From UTCHB3 sp002050155 (GTDB lineage Bacteria; Bacteroidota; Ignavibacteria; Ignavibacteriales; Ignavibacteriaceae), in NCBI GenBank assembly GCA_030584105.1, contig CP129491.1, forward strand, positions 2,542,001 to 2,606,000: DNA of 64,000 nt. Reading direction: 5' to 3'. Below, in pieces: positions 1 to 8,504 of the stretch (its first letter is position 1; every line of letters starts with the position of its first letter). A program made the translations under genes and the position numbers. Below the pieces are notes generated by a model, which had not been told where the DNA came from, ran no database searches, and worked only from the letters and a program-made list of their open reading frames with translations.

Positions 1-650
1 GCAGTTTTACCCACGCCGGGTTCGCCGATAAGCACCGGGTTGTTTTTGGTTCTTCTTGAAAGCACCTGCATCACACGGCGCACCTCGTCATTTCTGCCGA
101 TCACGGGGTCAAGTTTGCCGCTTCTTGCGAGGTCGTTCAAATTTCTTCCGAATTTTTGAAGTGAAGCGTAAGTGTCTTCGGCGTTTTGCGAAGTAACCTT
201 GCTTCCGCCGCGCAGAGCTTCAACCGCTTTGCTTAGGTCGTTTTTCGTTGCACCTGCTTCTTTAAGCAGTCTTCCTGCTTCGGCGCCGTCGTCAACCAAC
301 GCTAAAAGAAGGTGCTCGGTCGAAACAAACTCGTCGCCCGATTTTGCGGAAAGTTTCATTGCACTCTCAAAGAGAGCCGAAGCGTTCGCAGAAAGTTTGA
401 GGTCGCCGGCGGAAGTGCCGCTGATTTTCGGAAGTCGGTCCATTTCAGCAGAAACGCTGATCCGTAAACGGTCGGCATTCACACCAATTCGCTGCAGAAG
501 CGAGTCGGCAATACCGCCTCTTTCTTCAATCAAAGCCGCAAGGATGTGCACCGGTTCCACGATTTGGTTGCCGTAACTTCCGGCAATTTCAAGTGCCTTT
601 TGCACCGTTTCCTGAGCTTTGACGGTGAATTTATTGATATTAAAAGCCAT
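1..650 (-). CDS. clpB: ATP-dependent disaggregase ClpB, N-terminal part (runs off window)
   Basis: ClpB is the Hsp100 AAA+ disaggregase that works with DnaK to rescue aggregated proteins in the cytoplasm. The reading frame begins at the ATG complementary to 648-650 (MAFNINKFTVKAQETV) with a strong AGGAGGAA ribosome site just upstream, and continues off the left edge, so only about the first 216 of roughly 860 residues are present. Visible are the two Clp-N repeats (EPVHILAAL near residue 30 and STEHLLLALV near residue 110), the linker into the first AAA domain (LDPVIGRNDEVRRVMQVLSR) and the first Walker A (GEPGVGKTA) right at the window edge. The EPVHILAALIEE start is typical of ClpB rather than ClpC or ClpA. 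ClpB versus another Clp cannot be fully settled without the middle domain. Confidence 0.9.
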   Translation of the reverse strand, partial: MAFNINKFTVKAQETVQKALEIAGSYGNQIVEPVHILAALIEERGGIADSLLQRIGVNADRLRISVSAEMDRLPKISGTSAGDLKLSANASALFESAMKLSAKSGDEFVSTEHLLLALVDDGAEAGRLLKEAGATKNDLSKAVEALRGGSKVTSQNAEDTYASLQKFGRNLNDLARSGKLDPVIGRNDEVRRVMQVLSRRTKNNPVLIGEPGVGKT

Positions 651-654
651 TTTG

Positions 655-698
655 TTCCTCCTAAAGAGAGCTGAATATATTGTTTTAAGCGCTCTCTT
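655..698 (-). promoter_or_regulatory. clpB ribosome site with adjacent inverted repeat
   Basis: A perfect 8-bp inverted repeat, AAGAGAGC at 664-671 and GCTCTCTT at 691-698 separated by 19 bp, sits immediately upstream of the clpB Shine-Dalgarno (655-662). It is not the CIRCE element bound by HrcA. In the clpB leader RNA it could fold into a hairpin just 5' of the ribosome site, or it could be an operator; the sequence does not decide between these. The rest of 699-936 shows no further feature I can name. Confidence 0.35.
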
Positions 699-936
699 AA
701 AATTGTTGAATGTTAATTGAATTATGGTAAAGAGTTCAACAACCACTTTTCGAAAGAACATTCATTTAGATTAGACAGATAAAATGGGGAGAAAGTTCCG
801 TGATCCGGCTGTTTTAAGTCACTTTGTGAACAGAGATGATTTATAGCAAGCGAACTTAATCGTATCAACAAATTTAACTTTGTAAAAGGACTAAACGAAT
901 TAAACTTTGTAAACGAATCTAACCGAAACCCAATTC

Positions 937-3219
937 TTATCGGCTGCTTGATTCTACCGTGGCCGCAGAGGATTCATTTGCAACCGGTAGAATCACGGTT
1001 ACGGTGGTGCCGACATCAAGTGTACTTTCGATCAGTATATCGCCGCCGTGCTTTTTAGCGAAATCGCGTGATAAATCAAGCCCAAGCCCGGTACCTTTTT
1101 CACCCGATGTACCTCGTTGTGATTTAACAATCCCGGAACCAAGCAAGTTATTCAGGGTTTCTTCCGTCATTCCGCTCCCCGTATCCTTAACTTTTATTAA
1201 AATAGCATCGTTTTCAGCGCACGCACTCACCTGAATAATATCACCCGGATTGCAATATTTGATTGAATTGTTAATAAGGTTTCTTAAAATCAGCGTTAGC
1301 ATATTAGAATCGGCAACAAGTTCCAGTTCTTCGGGTGTTGAAACGAACAGTTTAACTTTTTTTGCAGCGGCTAACTTTTCGGAGAGAGTTGCAACTTCGC
1401 CAATAATGTGTGCAAGTTCTATTTTTTCCGGTTTGAACTCAAGCGTTCCCGCTTTTGCTGCCGAAAGGTGCAACAAGTTTTCAACTAATCTGTAAGAGCT
1501 TGTTGCGGTCTGGTAAAGCGCTTCTATTTGCTCTGTTTTTTCTTCATCACTCATGTCATTAATGTCGGTAAGCAACATTTCCGTAAATCCAAGAATTACC
1601 TGGAAAGGGCTTCGCAGGTCGTGCGCAATAATCGAAAAGAGCCTTTCTTTAGCTAAGTTCACTTCTTTGAGTTCAAGGTTCGCCGATTCAAGGGCTTCGG
1701 TTTGTTGCCTGATCATTTCGTTTTTCTCCGAAAGCTCTTTGTTAATTGCCGTCTGTTTCTTGTAAAAGCGATAAAGCACAACGGCAACAATTATGATGAT
1801 AATCAGCAAAAACATGATAGCAAAAAGAACGATCAGCTGAATCTGGTTTTGTATTCTCTCGTTTTGAAGGTCTTCTTCATACTGTTGAAAGCGGACTTTG
1901 TTCTTCAAGCCGGTAAGTCTGCGGTCTTTCTCCTCTTCGTTAATTTGATTGGAGTAATCAAGGTGCTTCTTAAAAGAAGCAAGTGATGAATCAACAGCCC
2001 CCTGTTGGTCGTATATCTTGCCGAGATTTTCATATACTTCGCTCAACAACAAGAGATTACGAACTTCAGTTGCAGGTTCAACCGCCCGGTTGAAATAATT
2101 TTTTGCGGCTTGTAAATCGCCAAGCCCCATCTTAACCTTCCCCAAACCTACTAAGGCTTCAGCCTTGCGAAGCGGGATTTTTTCCGAGTCGGCAAGCACC
2201 AGCATTTGGTTGAGGTAGCTTTGTGCGTCGGCAAAATTTCCTTTTTTTAGGTTGTATGATCCCACTCCCAACAATCCGAGCATAATACCGCGGAGGTCTT
2301 TGGTGTTCCGATAGTTTTCCAAAGACAGATTCAGAAAGTAACCTGCAGAGTCATTTTTCATATCCTGATATGCGTTTCCGATTCCCTGGTAAGCATAACC
2401 TATAAAGGATGTATCCTTCGCTTTTATGGCATTTTCTATACTTTTTTTATAAAACTCGATCGCCTCCTCATACTGCCGCGTCTCTTTGTAAACTAATCCT
2501 ATATTCGAGAGGCTGATTGAAATTCCAAGGGGATTTTCTGCTATCTGTTGAAGTTTTAAGGCTCGAAGATAATACTCCAACGCTTTATCATAGAGCGACC
2601 AGTTAAAGTAAACCGTTCCGATGTTGTTAAGAGTTGTAGCCAGATAGTCGGCATTGTGCAGGGTTTCTCTGATTTTTAGCGCTTCGTTAAACAGGATAAG
2701 TGAACTATCGAACAACGATTTCTGCCAGAACGCAAATCCGGCATTGTTATAAGCTGATCCCATCCCGGTTGAATCGTTCACGGCACGATACCCACCGACA
2801 GCTTCTCTAAAGTAGGAAACGGCTTCATCGGTTTCCCCTTTTCTGTAGTGAATTCTCCCGATATTTTCAAATATTCTCCCGAGATTAGTTTGGTCGCCCG
2901 TTTGGTGTGCAGTTTCTTCGGCTCTTTCAAGAAAAATCAGCGCTTCGTCGTTCTTCCCGTTATCCATCAGATATTCACTCTTAAGTATAAGAGCGAGAAT
3001 TTTCTCCGAATGGTTTTTATTAAGTTCAGAAATACTCAGAAGTGAATCGGTAAGTTGCCCTTTTACTGAGTCTGTAGGGGGGAGTTCTTCTATTTTCTTC
3101 TTAATTTGGTCAAAAAGTGCAGAGTTCACCCTCGGCGGTTCATTGCTGCAACCGCTCAGAAGAGTGAATGATATAATTATAGAAATTAATGCACCAAATT
3201 TAATTGAAATTGTGCGCAT
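937..3219 (-). CDS. Lipoprotein TPR-containing sensor histidine kinase
   Basis: Predicted two-component sensor kinase with an outer TPR sensor. I place the start at the ATG at 3219 (MRTISIKFGALIS) because it gives a lipoprotein signal peptide ending in the lipobox LLSGC; a GTG at 3279 would add 20 residues. About eight tetratricopeptide repeats fill residues 60-430 (recurring patterns such as AxxYYLRALKLQQ and LNNIGTVYFNW). One transmembrane helix follows (about 450-475), then a coiled coil and a HisKA domain with the phospho-acceptor His in IIAHDLRSPF. The HATPase domain has an N box (LRNLINNSIKY), G1 (DTGSGM) and G2 (GTGLGLDLS). No response regulator is adjacent, so the partner is unknown. 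This TPR-TM-HisKA layout is common in Bacteroidota. Confidence 0.85.
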   Translation of the reverse strand: MRTISIKFGALISIIISFTLLSGCSNEPPRVNSALFDQIKKKIEELPPTDSVKGQLTDSLLSISELNKNHSEKILALILKSEYLMDNGKNDEALIFLERAEETAHQTGDQTNLGRIFENIGRIHYRKGETDEAVSYFREAVGGYRAVNDSTGMGSAYNNAGFAFWQKSLFDSSLILFNEALKIRETLHNADYLATTLNNIGTVYFNWSLYDKALEYYLRALKLQQIAENPLGISISLSNIGLVYKETRQYEEAIEFYKKSIENAIKAKDTSFIGYAYQGIGNAYQDMKNDSAGYFLNLSLENYRNTKDLRGIMLGLLGVGSYNLKKGNFADAQSYLNQMLVLADSEKIPLRKAEALVGLGKVKMGLGDLQAAKNYFNRAVEPATEVRNLLLLSEVYENLGKIYDQQGAVDSSLASFKKHLDYSNQINEEEKDRRLTGLKNKVRFQQYEEDLQNERIQNQIQLIVLFAIMFLLIIIIIVAVVLYRFYKKQTAINKELSEKNEMIRQQTEALESANLELKEVNLAKERLFSIIAHDLRSPFQVILGFTEMLLTDINDMSDEEKTEQIEALYQTATSSYRLVENLLHLSAAKAGTLEFKPEKIELAHIIGEVATLSEKLAAAKKVKLFVSTPEELELVADSNMLTLILRNLINNSIKYCNPGDIIQVSACAENDAILIKVKDTGSGMTEETLNNLLGSGIVKSQRGTSGEKGTGLGLDLSRDFAKKHGGDILIESTLDVGTTVTVILPVANESSAATVESSSR

Positions 3220-3340
3220 CAAAGCTCGGTTTCTGAAGAATAATTTTTTTATTATGTGTAAATATAGGGGTTTTTGCACGAATGTGCTGACTTAATCTAA
3301 AAGAAGATATAACAATTTCCCACAAAATCTCTTCACAACC

Positions 3341-3461
3341 GCCCGAAAAGGAAGCCGGCAAACCATTAAAACAAGGTTATATAAGGAAAAATCCTCCAAA
3401 TCTGTAACACTTCCTTACACCGGCCCGAAAAGGAAGCCGGCAAACCATTAAAACAAGGTTA
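3341..3461. repeat. Pair of 39-bp direct repeats, 82 bp apart
   Basis: A 39-bp segment beginning GCCCGAAAAGGAAGCCGGCA occurs at 3341-3379 and again, identically, at 3423-3461. It lies in the 512-bp stretch between the histidine kinase start and the small membrane protein. That stretch contains no convincing gene apart from the sigma-54 promoter listed next; short open frames at 3474-3698 overlap that promoter and were not accepted. Confidence 0.85.
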
Positions 3462-3665
3462 AATCACGAAAAAGTGTGTAAGAGTTTTCAACAGGGTGTT
3501 TTTTGTGTTGAATTTCTTTACAACCGTAAGTTGTTGTTTTATAAGGGGTTACGCAGCGGGGTCAAAAAGGGTGTTGAATATTTCATCATTTTGCGATTTT
3601 TTCAATTTTTCGGGAATCCCCCTAACTCTTTATACTATAATAAGTTACACCATGTTGCAAATTTA

Positions 3666-3681
3666 TGGCACGCTATTTGCA
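3666..3681 (+). promoter_or_regulatory. Sigma-54 (RpoN) promoter for the 53-residue membrane protein
   Basis: The sequence TGGCACGCTATTTGCA matches the sigma-54 consensus TGGCAC-N5-TTGCW at every fixed position, with the invariant GG (3667-3668) and GC (3679-3680) at the required 12-bp spacing. Transcription would start near 3692, about 40 nt before the ATG at 3732. Sigma-54 promoters need an AAA+ activator bound upstream; I do not recognise its site, although the 39-bp repeats at 3341-3461 are candidates by position. Confidence 0.75.
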
Positions 3682-3731
3682 TATATATAAGCAAATAATT
3701 TACTTAACAATAGCCCCGAAAGGAAAATATC

Positions 3732-3893
3732 ATGGTAGTCGTATTAGTAGTTTTAACATTCGCGGCTGTATTCGCCATCGAAGGATACAGGAACCACAAA
3801 AAGGCAGCAGCAGAGAACATCGTTCTTGACCATGGAGGCCTTGGTTTAACTATGGCCGATGGTAAACCTGAAGAGAAAAAGAACGAAAAATAG
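3732..3893 (+). CDS. Small single-pass membrane protein, 53 residues
   Basis: ATG at 3732 follows a good AAAGGA ribosome site (GAAAGGAAAATATC-ATG) and the frame stops at 3893. The protein starts with a hydrophobic helix (MVVVLVVLTFAAVFAIEGY, residues 1-19), then a basic stretch (RNHKKAAAE) and a charged C-terminal tail (KPEEKKNEK). It has no signal cleavage site, so it is probably anchored in the inner membrane with its tail in the cytoplasm. It sits alone between a sigma-54 promoter and a strong terminator, which is good evidence that it is a real monocistronic gene. I do not recognise a family and assign no function. Confidence 0.7.
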   Translation: MVVVLVVLTFAAVFAIEGYRNHKKAAAENIVLDHGGLGLTMADGKPEEKKNEK

Positions 3894-3931
3894 TTTATAA
3901 AATAAATACCTGTCTGATTAATTGATCGCAT

Positions 3932-3979
3932 GGAGGCAGGGCGGTTCATTCACCGCACTGTCTCCGTTAATTTTTTATT
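3932..3979 (+). terminator. Rho-independent terminator after the small membrane protein
   Basis: A 14-bp stem, GGAGGCAGGGCGGT at 3932-3945 against ACCGCACTGTCTCC at 3952-3965 (one G-T pair and one mismatch), with a six-base loop, is followed by a T-rich run at 3971-3979. It lies between two convergent genes and may also serve the minus-strand deiminase gene. Confidence 0.75.
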
Positions 3980-3993
3980 TAGCTGTAATCATT

Positions 3994-6012
3994 TTATTTG
4001 GTGATAATCATCTTTTTAATCATCGAATAATTCTTACCTGACTCATTCGACTTCGAATTAAGCCTGTAGAAATACACCCCAGCCGGCAGGTTCGCTGTGC
4101 TGAGTTCTAATTTGTGTATCCCCTTTGAAAGATTACCCTCAACCGGCACGCTGATTTTTTCCCCCAAAGCGTTGTAAAGCGTTAAATCGGTGTAAGAATC
4201 TTCGCCGAGAGTGAAGAAAACGGCAGTAGCACTTTCACCGGCATTAACGGGATTTGGGTAATTTTGATAAAGCAGATACGAAAACTCTTCAACCGATACT
4301 TCAACCTCGTTGTAGGTTCTCGATTCACCGTTGTAGTCAATTTGTTTTAAACGATAGAGAAAGTTGCCGGCTCCGGGCGATTTGTCAACGAACGAATAAT
4401 TAAGCGGTTTAACAGAAGTGCCACCTCCCGGAACGAAAGCAACACTTCCCCAAGCCTGCGTGCCGCTCATTTTCTTTTGGATTTCGAACCCCTTGTTGTT
4501 AAGCTCGGTTGCGGTGCTCCACCGTAGGAAAACATCGCCGTTTTGTGAGTAGCCGTCAAAAGAAAGAAGCTCTACAGGCACCGGTTCGTCGGTGGTAAAA
4601 TTAAAACAATTAGCCGGCGCTGTTATCGGTCTGGTTAGCGTTCTGTTAGCGGTAGAAACGGAAAAATAATAGTAAATTTTCACTCCGGGAGCAATTTCAG
4701 GGATAAAGCCAAGCGCAGTATCAGCCGCAACAAACTGCAAAGGTACACTGCTCCAACCGGCTGTTGTGTCGGTGGTGTAATATAAAGAAGCGGAAGAAAC
4801 GGGCAACTTTGAATTGACAAAGGCTTTAAGCGGGTAGCCCTGCCCCGGAACGGGTGCCCGGAAAGGAAGCCTGTTGTGCACAATGTGAATCTGATCCTTC
4901 ACCCCAACCTCTTTTGTGATGCAGTGAATAGCGCCACCGGCGGGAATGGCAACATTTGAATTAATACCAACTATTCTGTAACCCGGAAGAGCTTCGCGAT
5001 ATATACGCAGTGCTGTGGTATCGTAACGCAATTCGTAAGTGGGGACGATAACTGTTTTGTTCACAAAAACAGAATTGGTATAGGTTCTGTAATCCCCGCC
5101 CTGATTTGGGTATCTGTTCGAAGCGTCGGGCGGCATCAGTATCCTGACGAATTTATAAGGTCTGCCAAATGCGTTCAGAAAATTGTTTTGAATATATTGC
5201 AGGTTAAGTTCAATTTGGGGTCCGTCTGCCACTCCTAGCGGATACTCGCCGACTAAAATGGTTTCTTCATCCAGTAGCTTCATGTGCATATCGATGTGGT
5301 GAATACCGTCGTAAGGCAACACATCCATTTTTATGTATCTGTTAATTCCCATGTAAGCGTCAACCATTGCGTTTATTTGTGCTTCGGTTTTGCCCGGGTT
5401 TTCGGTTAAAATCAGCTTGGAAGAAAACCCGGTTCCCATCCCGTCGTTCATAAAGTTTCCGCCGGTTGCAACGAAGCGGTTCGGTTCCGAAGTCATTTCG
5501 TGAAGCACGGCGCCGTACCGGTTAGCAAAAAACTGCGGCGTAACATCGTCGTTCGGGCGCGGACGGTTGTAAACCCAATCGATAAGCAGCAACGAGTCAA
5601 CTCCCCCGCCGTAAACTGTCCATGGCCCGTAATCCCTGACCCAAACCGAGTTGAAAGAAGTAATCAAAAAGTTGAGGTTATTAAGTGGCACACCACCTTG
5701 CGTCAGGTAGTTCTTCACCGTGTTCGAGTCGCTGCAAATAATGTAAACGGGCACTTCATCCTGAGCGTATCGTACAATGTCTCTTAGTATTGCGGTGTAA
5801 GAGGTCCAGGTGATAATCAATGCACCGAGCGGCTCCCACTCCGCCATAGTTCTTACGGGGAAGTCCGGAGGTGTCGGCACGCCTTCAGTAGAGGAGGGGA
5901 ATATGTAGCCTTTCATCGCCTGTTCTTCCGCCGGGGTCAATCCCTTTGGAAGGTCTTGTGCCAACGGGCGAAAAACCAATAAAACAAGGAGAAAAAGGAT
6001 AAGTTTTTTCAA
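3994..6012 (-). CDS. Secreted agmatine-deiminase / peptidylarginine-deiminase-like protein with T9SS sorting domain
   Basis: Member of the PAD_porph/agmatine deiminase (guanidino-group hydrolase) superfamily, predicted to convert agmatine or arginine side chains to the citrulline-type product outside the cell. I choose the TTG start at 6012 because GGAG lies 8-9 nt upstream and a signal peptide (LKKLILFLLVLLVFRPLAQ) begins there. Family motifs are WVRDYGPW, ATGGNF, an HIDMHMKLLD segment with the catalytic His, and GGAIHC with the candidate nucleophilic Cys. After the catalytic part come a beta-sandwich region and a C-terminal T9SS sorting domain from NYPNPVNAGES to KKMIITK. A small tandem copy of the last codons lies just downstream (KMIITK-stop, then KMITAK-stop 19 bp later). 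Substrate cannot be fixed from sequence. Confidence 0.8.
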   Translation of the reverse strand: MKKLILFLLVLLVFRPLAQDLPKGLTPAEEQAMKGYIFPSSTEGVPTPPDFPVRTMAEWEPLGALIITWTSYTAILRDIVRYAQDEVPVYIICSDSNTVKNYLTQGGVPLNNLNFLITSFNSVWVRDYGPWTVYGGGVDSLLLIDWVYNRPRPNDDVTPQFFANRYGAVLHEMTSEPNRFVATGGNFMNDGMGTGFSSKLILTENPGKTEAQINAMVDAYMGINRYIKMDVLPYDGIHHIDMHMKLLDEETILVGEYPLGVADGPQIELNLQYIQNNFLNAFGRPYKFVRILMPPDASNRYPNQGGDYRTYTNSVFVNKTVIVPTYELRYDTTALRIYREALPGYRIVGINSNVAIPAGGAIHCITKEVGVKDQIHIVHNRLPFRAPVPGQGYPLKAFVNSKLPVSSASLYYTTDTTAGWSSVPLQFVAADTALGFIPEIAPGVKIYYYFSVSTANRTLTRPITAPANCFNFTTDEPVPVELLSFDGYSQNGDVFLRWSTATELNNKGFEIQKKMSGTQAWGSVAFVPGGGTSVKPLNYSFVDKSPGAGNFLYRLKQIDYNGESRTYNEVEVSVEEFSYLLYQNYPNPVNAGESATAVFFTLGEDSYTDLTLYNALGEKISVPVEGNLSKGIHKLELSTANLPAGVYFYRLNSKSNESGKNYSMIKKMIITK

Positions 6013-6109
6013 GTTAGTTACTCCGAATAATAAATACTTCAAGTTGTTGTTTTCTTTCGTTGTTGTCAGGTGAACATATTTTACGGCATCCCGGTGCGGG
6101 AAATTTTCC

Positions 6110-6277
6110 ACGCCTGCCTGCCTGCTTGTATAGTAATTTTCCAATTTTCTTGCCTGCACTACAATTTTCTAATTCTCCTGCCTGCACAGCCATTTCCCAT
6201 GTTTGTCTGCCTGCTTGAATAGTAATTTTCCAATTTTCTTGCCCGCCTGCACAGCCATTTCCCATGCCTGTCTGCAA
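6110..6277. repeat. CCTGCCTGC-rich degenerate repeats
   Basis: Interleaved imperfect repeats built from CCTGCCTGC and a block resembling TAGTAATTTTCCAATTTTC. The block starting GCCTGCTTG recurs 89 bp apart (6120 and 6209), and CCTGCACAGCCATTTCCCATG recurs 65 bp apart. They lie between the chemosensory operon and the deiminase gene and carry no credible coding frame. Confidence 0.7.
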
Positions 6278-6304
6278 TTTAGACAATAAAAAACCGAAGC
6301 ATCC

Positions 6305-7486
6305 CTAAAAAATCAGTTTCAGGATGGAAAAATCATCCGGCAGGGTTTCATCCCGGTTCAGCACCTGAATGTGGTCGTAAAGGGCGCCAAGTTCTGAGCT
6401 TTCGTCATCTTTTTTAAGTTTCAGAAAGTCGCGCATCTCTTCCAAAGTCCACATCACGCCGGGAGAAATCTCCACTTCATACACGCCGTCGGAAAAGACA
6501 TACAAAGCAGCACCATCGGGCACGGCAACCCTCGCTGATTTATACGGGAACTTCGGCAGGTGCCCCACAATCAGATTTTTGGTAATAAGTTCTTTAATTT
6601 CCCCTTCAGGTTCAAAAAGCAATGCGGGCGGGTGCCCGGCACTTCCATAGACTAATTCACGGGTTTCTTTGTTAAAAACGCCGTACCATATCGTGAAATA
6701 GAGGTTATTTTGTTTTTCCATCACAAAGGTTTCGTTAAGCGTGGTTAGCACCGAAACAGGGTCGCGGAAATCGGTGTTTGGAAGTGTCTGGCTCCGCAGT
6801 ACATTCAGCGCAGAAACCGAAAGAAGTGCGGGCCCCACACCGTGGTCGCACACATCTAAGAGGTAAACCGCAAAATGATCTTTATCTATCCAGTGGTAAC
6901 CGAAAGAGTCTCCGCCAAGATCAGCGGAGGGAACAAATTTCCAGCTTGAGTGCACCACGCCCTCTTTCAGCGGGGCGGGCAGCAGTGAAATAACATATTC
7001 GGCAGCGCGGTTAAGCTCGCGGGCAAGTGCTTCCTTGCTTTCAAGAAGCGCTTGATACATCTCATTTCGCTCCATTAGCGCAATGTAACCGTTAGAGTGG
7101 TGCCTGATCCTCGCAATCAGCTCGATCTTATCGGGCAGTTTCACTAAGTAATCGTTTGCACCCGTCTCGAAGGCGTTGGCTTTTGTGATAGCTTCTTCTT
7201 TTGAAGAAAGCACAATCACGGGCACATCCTTCAGCCTTGGATGCCCCCTGAAGAATTTAACGAGCGTTAACCCGTCGATCTCAGGCATAACAAGGTCCTG
7301 TAGAATAACAGTAGGCTCAATTTCTTCAGCAACGGTCAAAGCCATCATTGGTTCCTGGCAGAAGTGAAATTCGATATCTTTCTCCTCAGCGAGCATCATA
7401 GAAACCGCACTGCCGACAATCTGTTGGTCATCGACTAACAGTACTTTGATTTTAAATTTTGTGAGTCCTTTAGCAGCTTGATACAT
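6305..7486 (-). CDS. Response regulator with SpoIIE/RsbU-type PP2C phosphatase output
   Basis: Two-domain protein: a receiver (about residues 14-135, VLLVDDQQIVG, phospho-Asp in ILQDLVMPEIDG, Lys in VKLPDK), a coiled linker, and a PPM/SpoIIE phosphatase domain (about 180-393, metal-binding Asp residues in ADLGGDSFG, LLDVCDHGVGPALLS and YVFSDGVYEVE). In the RsbU family such phosphatases dephosphorylate STAS anti-anti-sigma factors. It is the last gene of the chemosensory operon and overlaps cheB by 17 bp with the ATG at 7486 (AAAGGAACAGTA upstream). It occupies the position of wspR in Wsp operons, so CheA is inferred to phosphorylate its receiver. No STAS protein or anti-sigma kinase is encoded in the window. 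Confidence 0.85.
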   Translation of the reverse strand: MYQAAKGLTKFKIKVLLVDDQQIVGSAVSMMLAEEKDIEFHFCQEPMMALTVAEEIEPTVILQDLVMPEIDGLTLVKFFRGHPRLKDVPVIVLSSKEEAITKANAFETGANDYLVKLPDKIELIARIRHHSNGYIALMERNEMYQALLESKEALARELNRAAEYVISLLPAPLKEGVVHSSWKFVPSADLGGDSFGYHWIDKDHFAVYLLDVCDHGVGPALLSVSALNVLRSQTLPNTDFRDPVSVLTTLNETFVMEKQNNLYFTIWYGVFNKETRELVYGSAGHPPALLFEPEGEIKELITKNLIVGHLPKFPYKSARVAVPDGAALYVFSDGVYEVEISPGVMWTLEEMRDFLKLKKDDESSELGALYDHIQVLNRDETLPDDFSILKLIF

Positions 7487-8504
7487 TACTGTTCCTTTGT
7501 TCCTTTTTTCCATAGAGGATGTTCAACGCTGTGGCGATCTCCTCCGGGTTAAGAATTTTAGTTGCGGCATTAAGTTCAATTGCAGCTTTCGGCATCCCGA
7601 AAACAATTGAAGAGGCTTCATCCTGAACATAAGTGAGCCAGCCGAGTTTTTTCAGTTCTAACAGCCCCTCGGCACCGTCTCTTCCCATTCCTGTGAGCAA
7701 AACGGCGGTATCTGCGCCAATTCTGTTTTCACCAATCGACCTGAAAAAGGTATCGACAGAGGGGCGGTAGGGGTAATCTTTTGGTTCAACAACATACTTA
7801 AATCTTCCGGAACGATCGAGAACCAAGTGGTCGTTTGTGCCGGCTAAGTAAATTTTTCCCGCTTTCGGAAACTCATCCTGCACCGCAATCGATACAGGAA
7901 GTGGTGTGTGTTTTCCGAGCCATATCGCAAGTTCTTCGGCAAATTTTTCATCCACATGCTGAATTATCACTACCGCAGCGATCAGGTCTTTCGAAAGTTT
8001 TGAAAGAATTGTCGCCAGCGCTTTCGGTCCACCGGTTGAAGAACCTATTGCAATAAGCGGGGTATCGCTCCACACAATTTTTTTGGGGATGGTTACGGGC
8101 GCAGCTTTCCCTTTAATCAACCGCTTAAGCGAGTTAATTTTTGTAACCAACTCAGAAGCCCCCTTTGCATTCCCTGAAAAATCGAAAACGGGTGTAGCCA
8201 CAGCGTCCAAAGCACCGTGCCCCATCGCTTCAAACACTTTGGCTGAATTTCCCGCAACCGAAGCGGTTACCACCAATATGGCGCAGGGGTTTTTCTTCAT
8301 TATTTCCGCAGTTGCCTGAACCCCATCCATCACCGGCATTATCAAATCCATAAGTATAAGGTCGGGGGTGTCTTTTGCTGTAAGCTCCACGGCTTGTTTG
8401 CCGTCGGTAGCCACCCACGCAATCTCAAGCCCTTCAACCGAAAGCACCACGCGCCTAACGGCTTCAACCGCAAGCGAAAGGTCGTTTACTATCCCTATTC
8501 TCAT
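7470..8504 (-). CDS. cheB: Chemotaxis-type methylesterase CheB (WspF-like)
   Basis: Protein-glutamate methylesterase/glutaminase that resets the methylation of chemoreceptors. Residues 1-125 are a receiver (phospho-Asp in LILMDLIMPVMDG); after a linker the C-terminal methylesterase has the catalytic Ser in IGSSTGGPKAL, His in VVIIQHVDEKFAEE and Asp in LLTGMGRDGAEG. At 344 residues it has normal CheB length. Its ATG overlaps the end of cheA (ATGA-type overlap, 8501-8504), indicating translational coupling in the operon. By position between the CheA-REC hybrid and the output regulator it corresponds to WspF. Confidence 0.93.
   Translation of the reverse strand: MRIGIVNDLSLAVEAVRRVVLSVEGLEIAWVATDGKQAVELTAKDTPDLILMDLIMPVMDGVQATAEIMKKNPCAILVVTASVAGNSAKVFEAMGHGALDAVATPVFDFSGNAKGASELVTKINSLKRLIKGKAAPVTIPKKIVWSDTPLIAIGSSTGGPKALATILSKLSKDLIAAVVIIQHVDEKFAEELAIWLGKHTPLPVSIAVQDEFPKAGKIYLAGTNDHLVLDRSGRFKYVVEPKDYPYRPSVDTFFRSIGENRIGADTAVLLTGMGRDGAEGLLELKKLGWLTYVQDEASSIVFGMPKAAIELNAATKILNPEEIATALNILYGKKEQRNSNVSSC

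Noticed and set aside
3474..3698. Plus-strand frames of 64-74 codons
   Set aside because: They overlap the sigma-54 promoter and have no ribosome site or family features.
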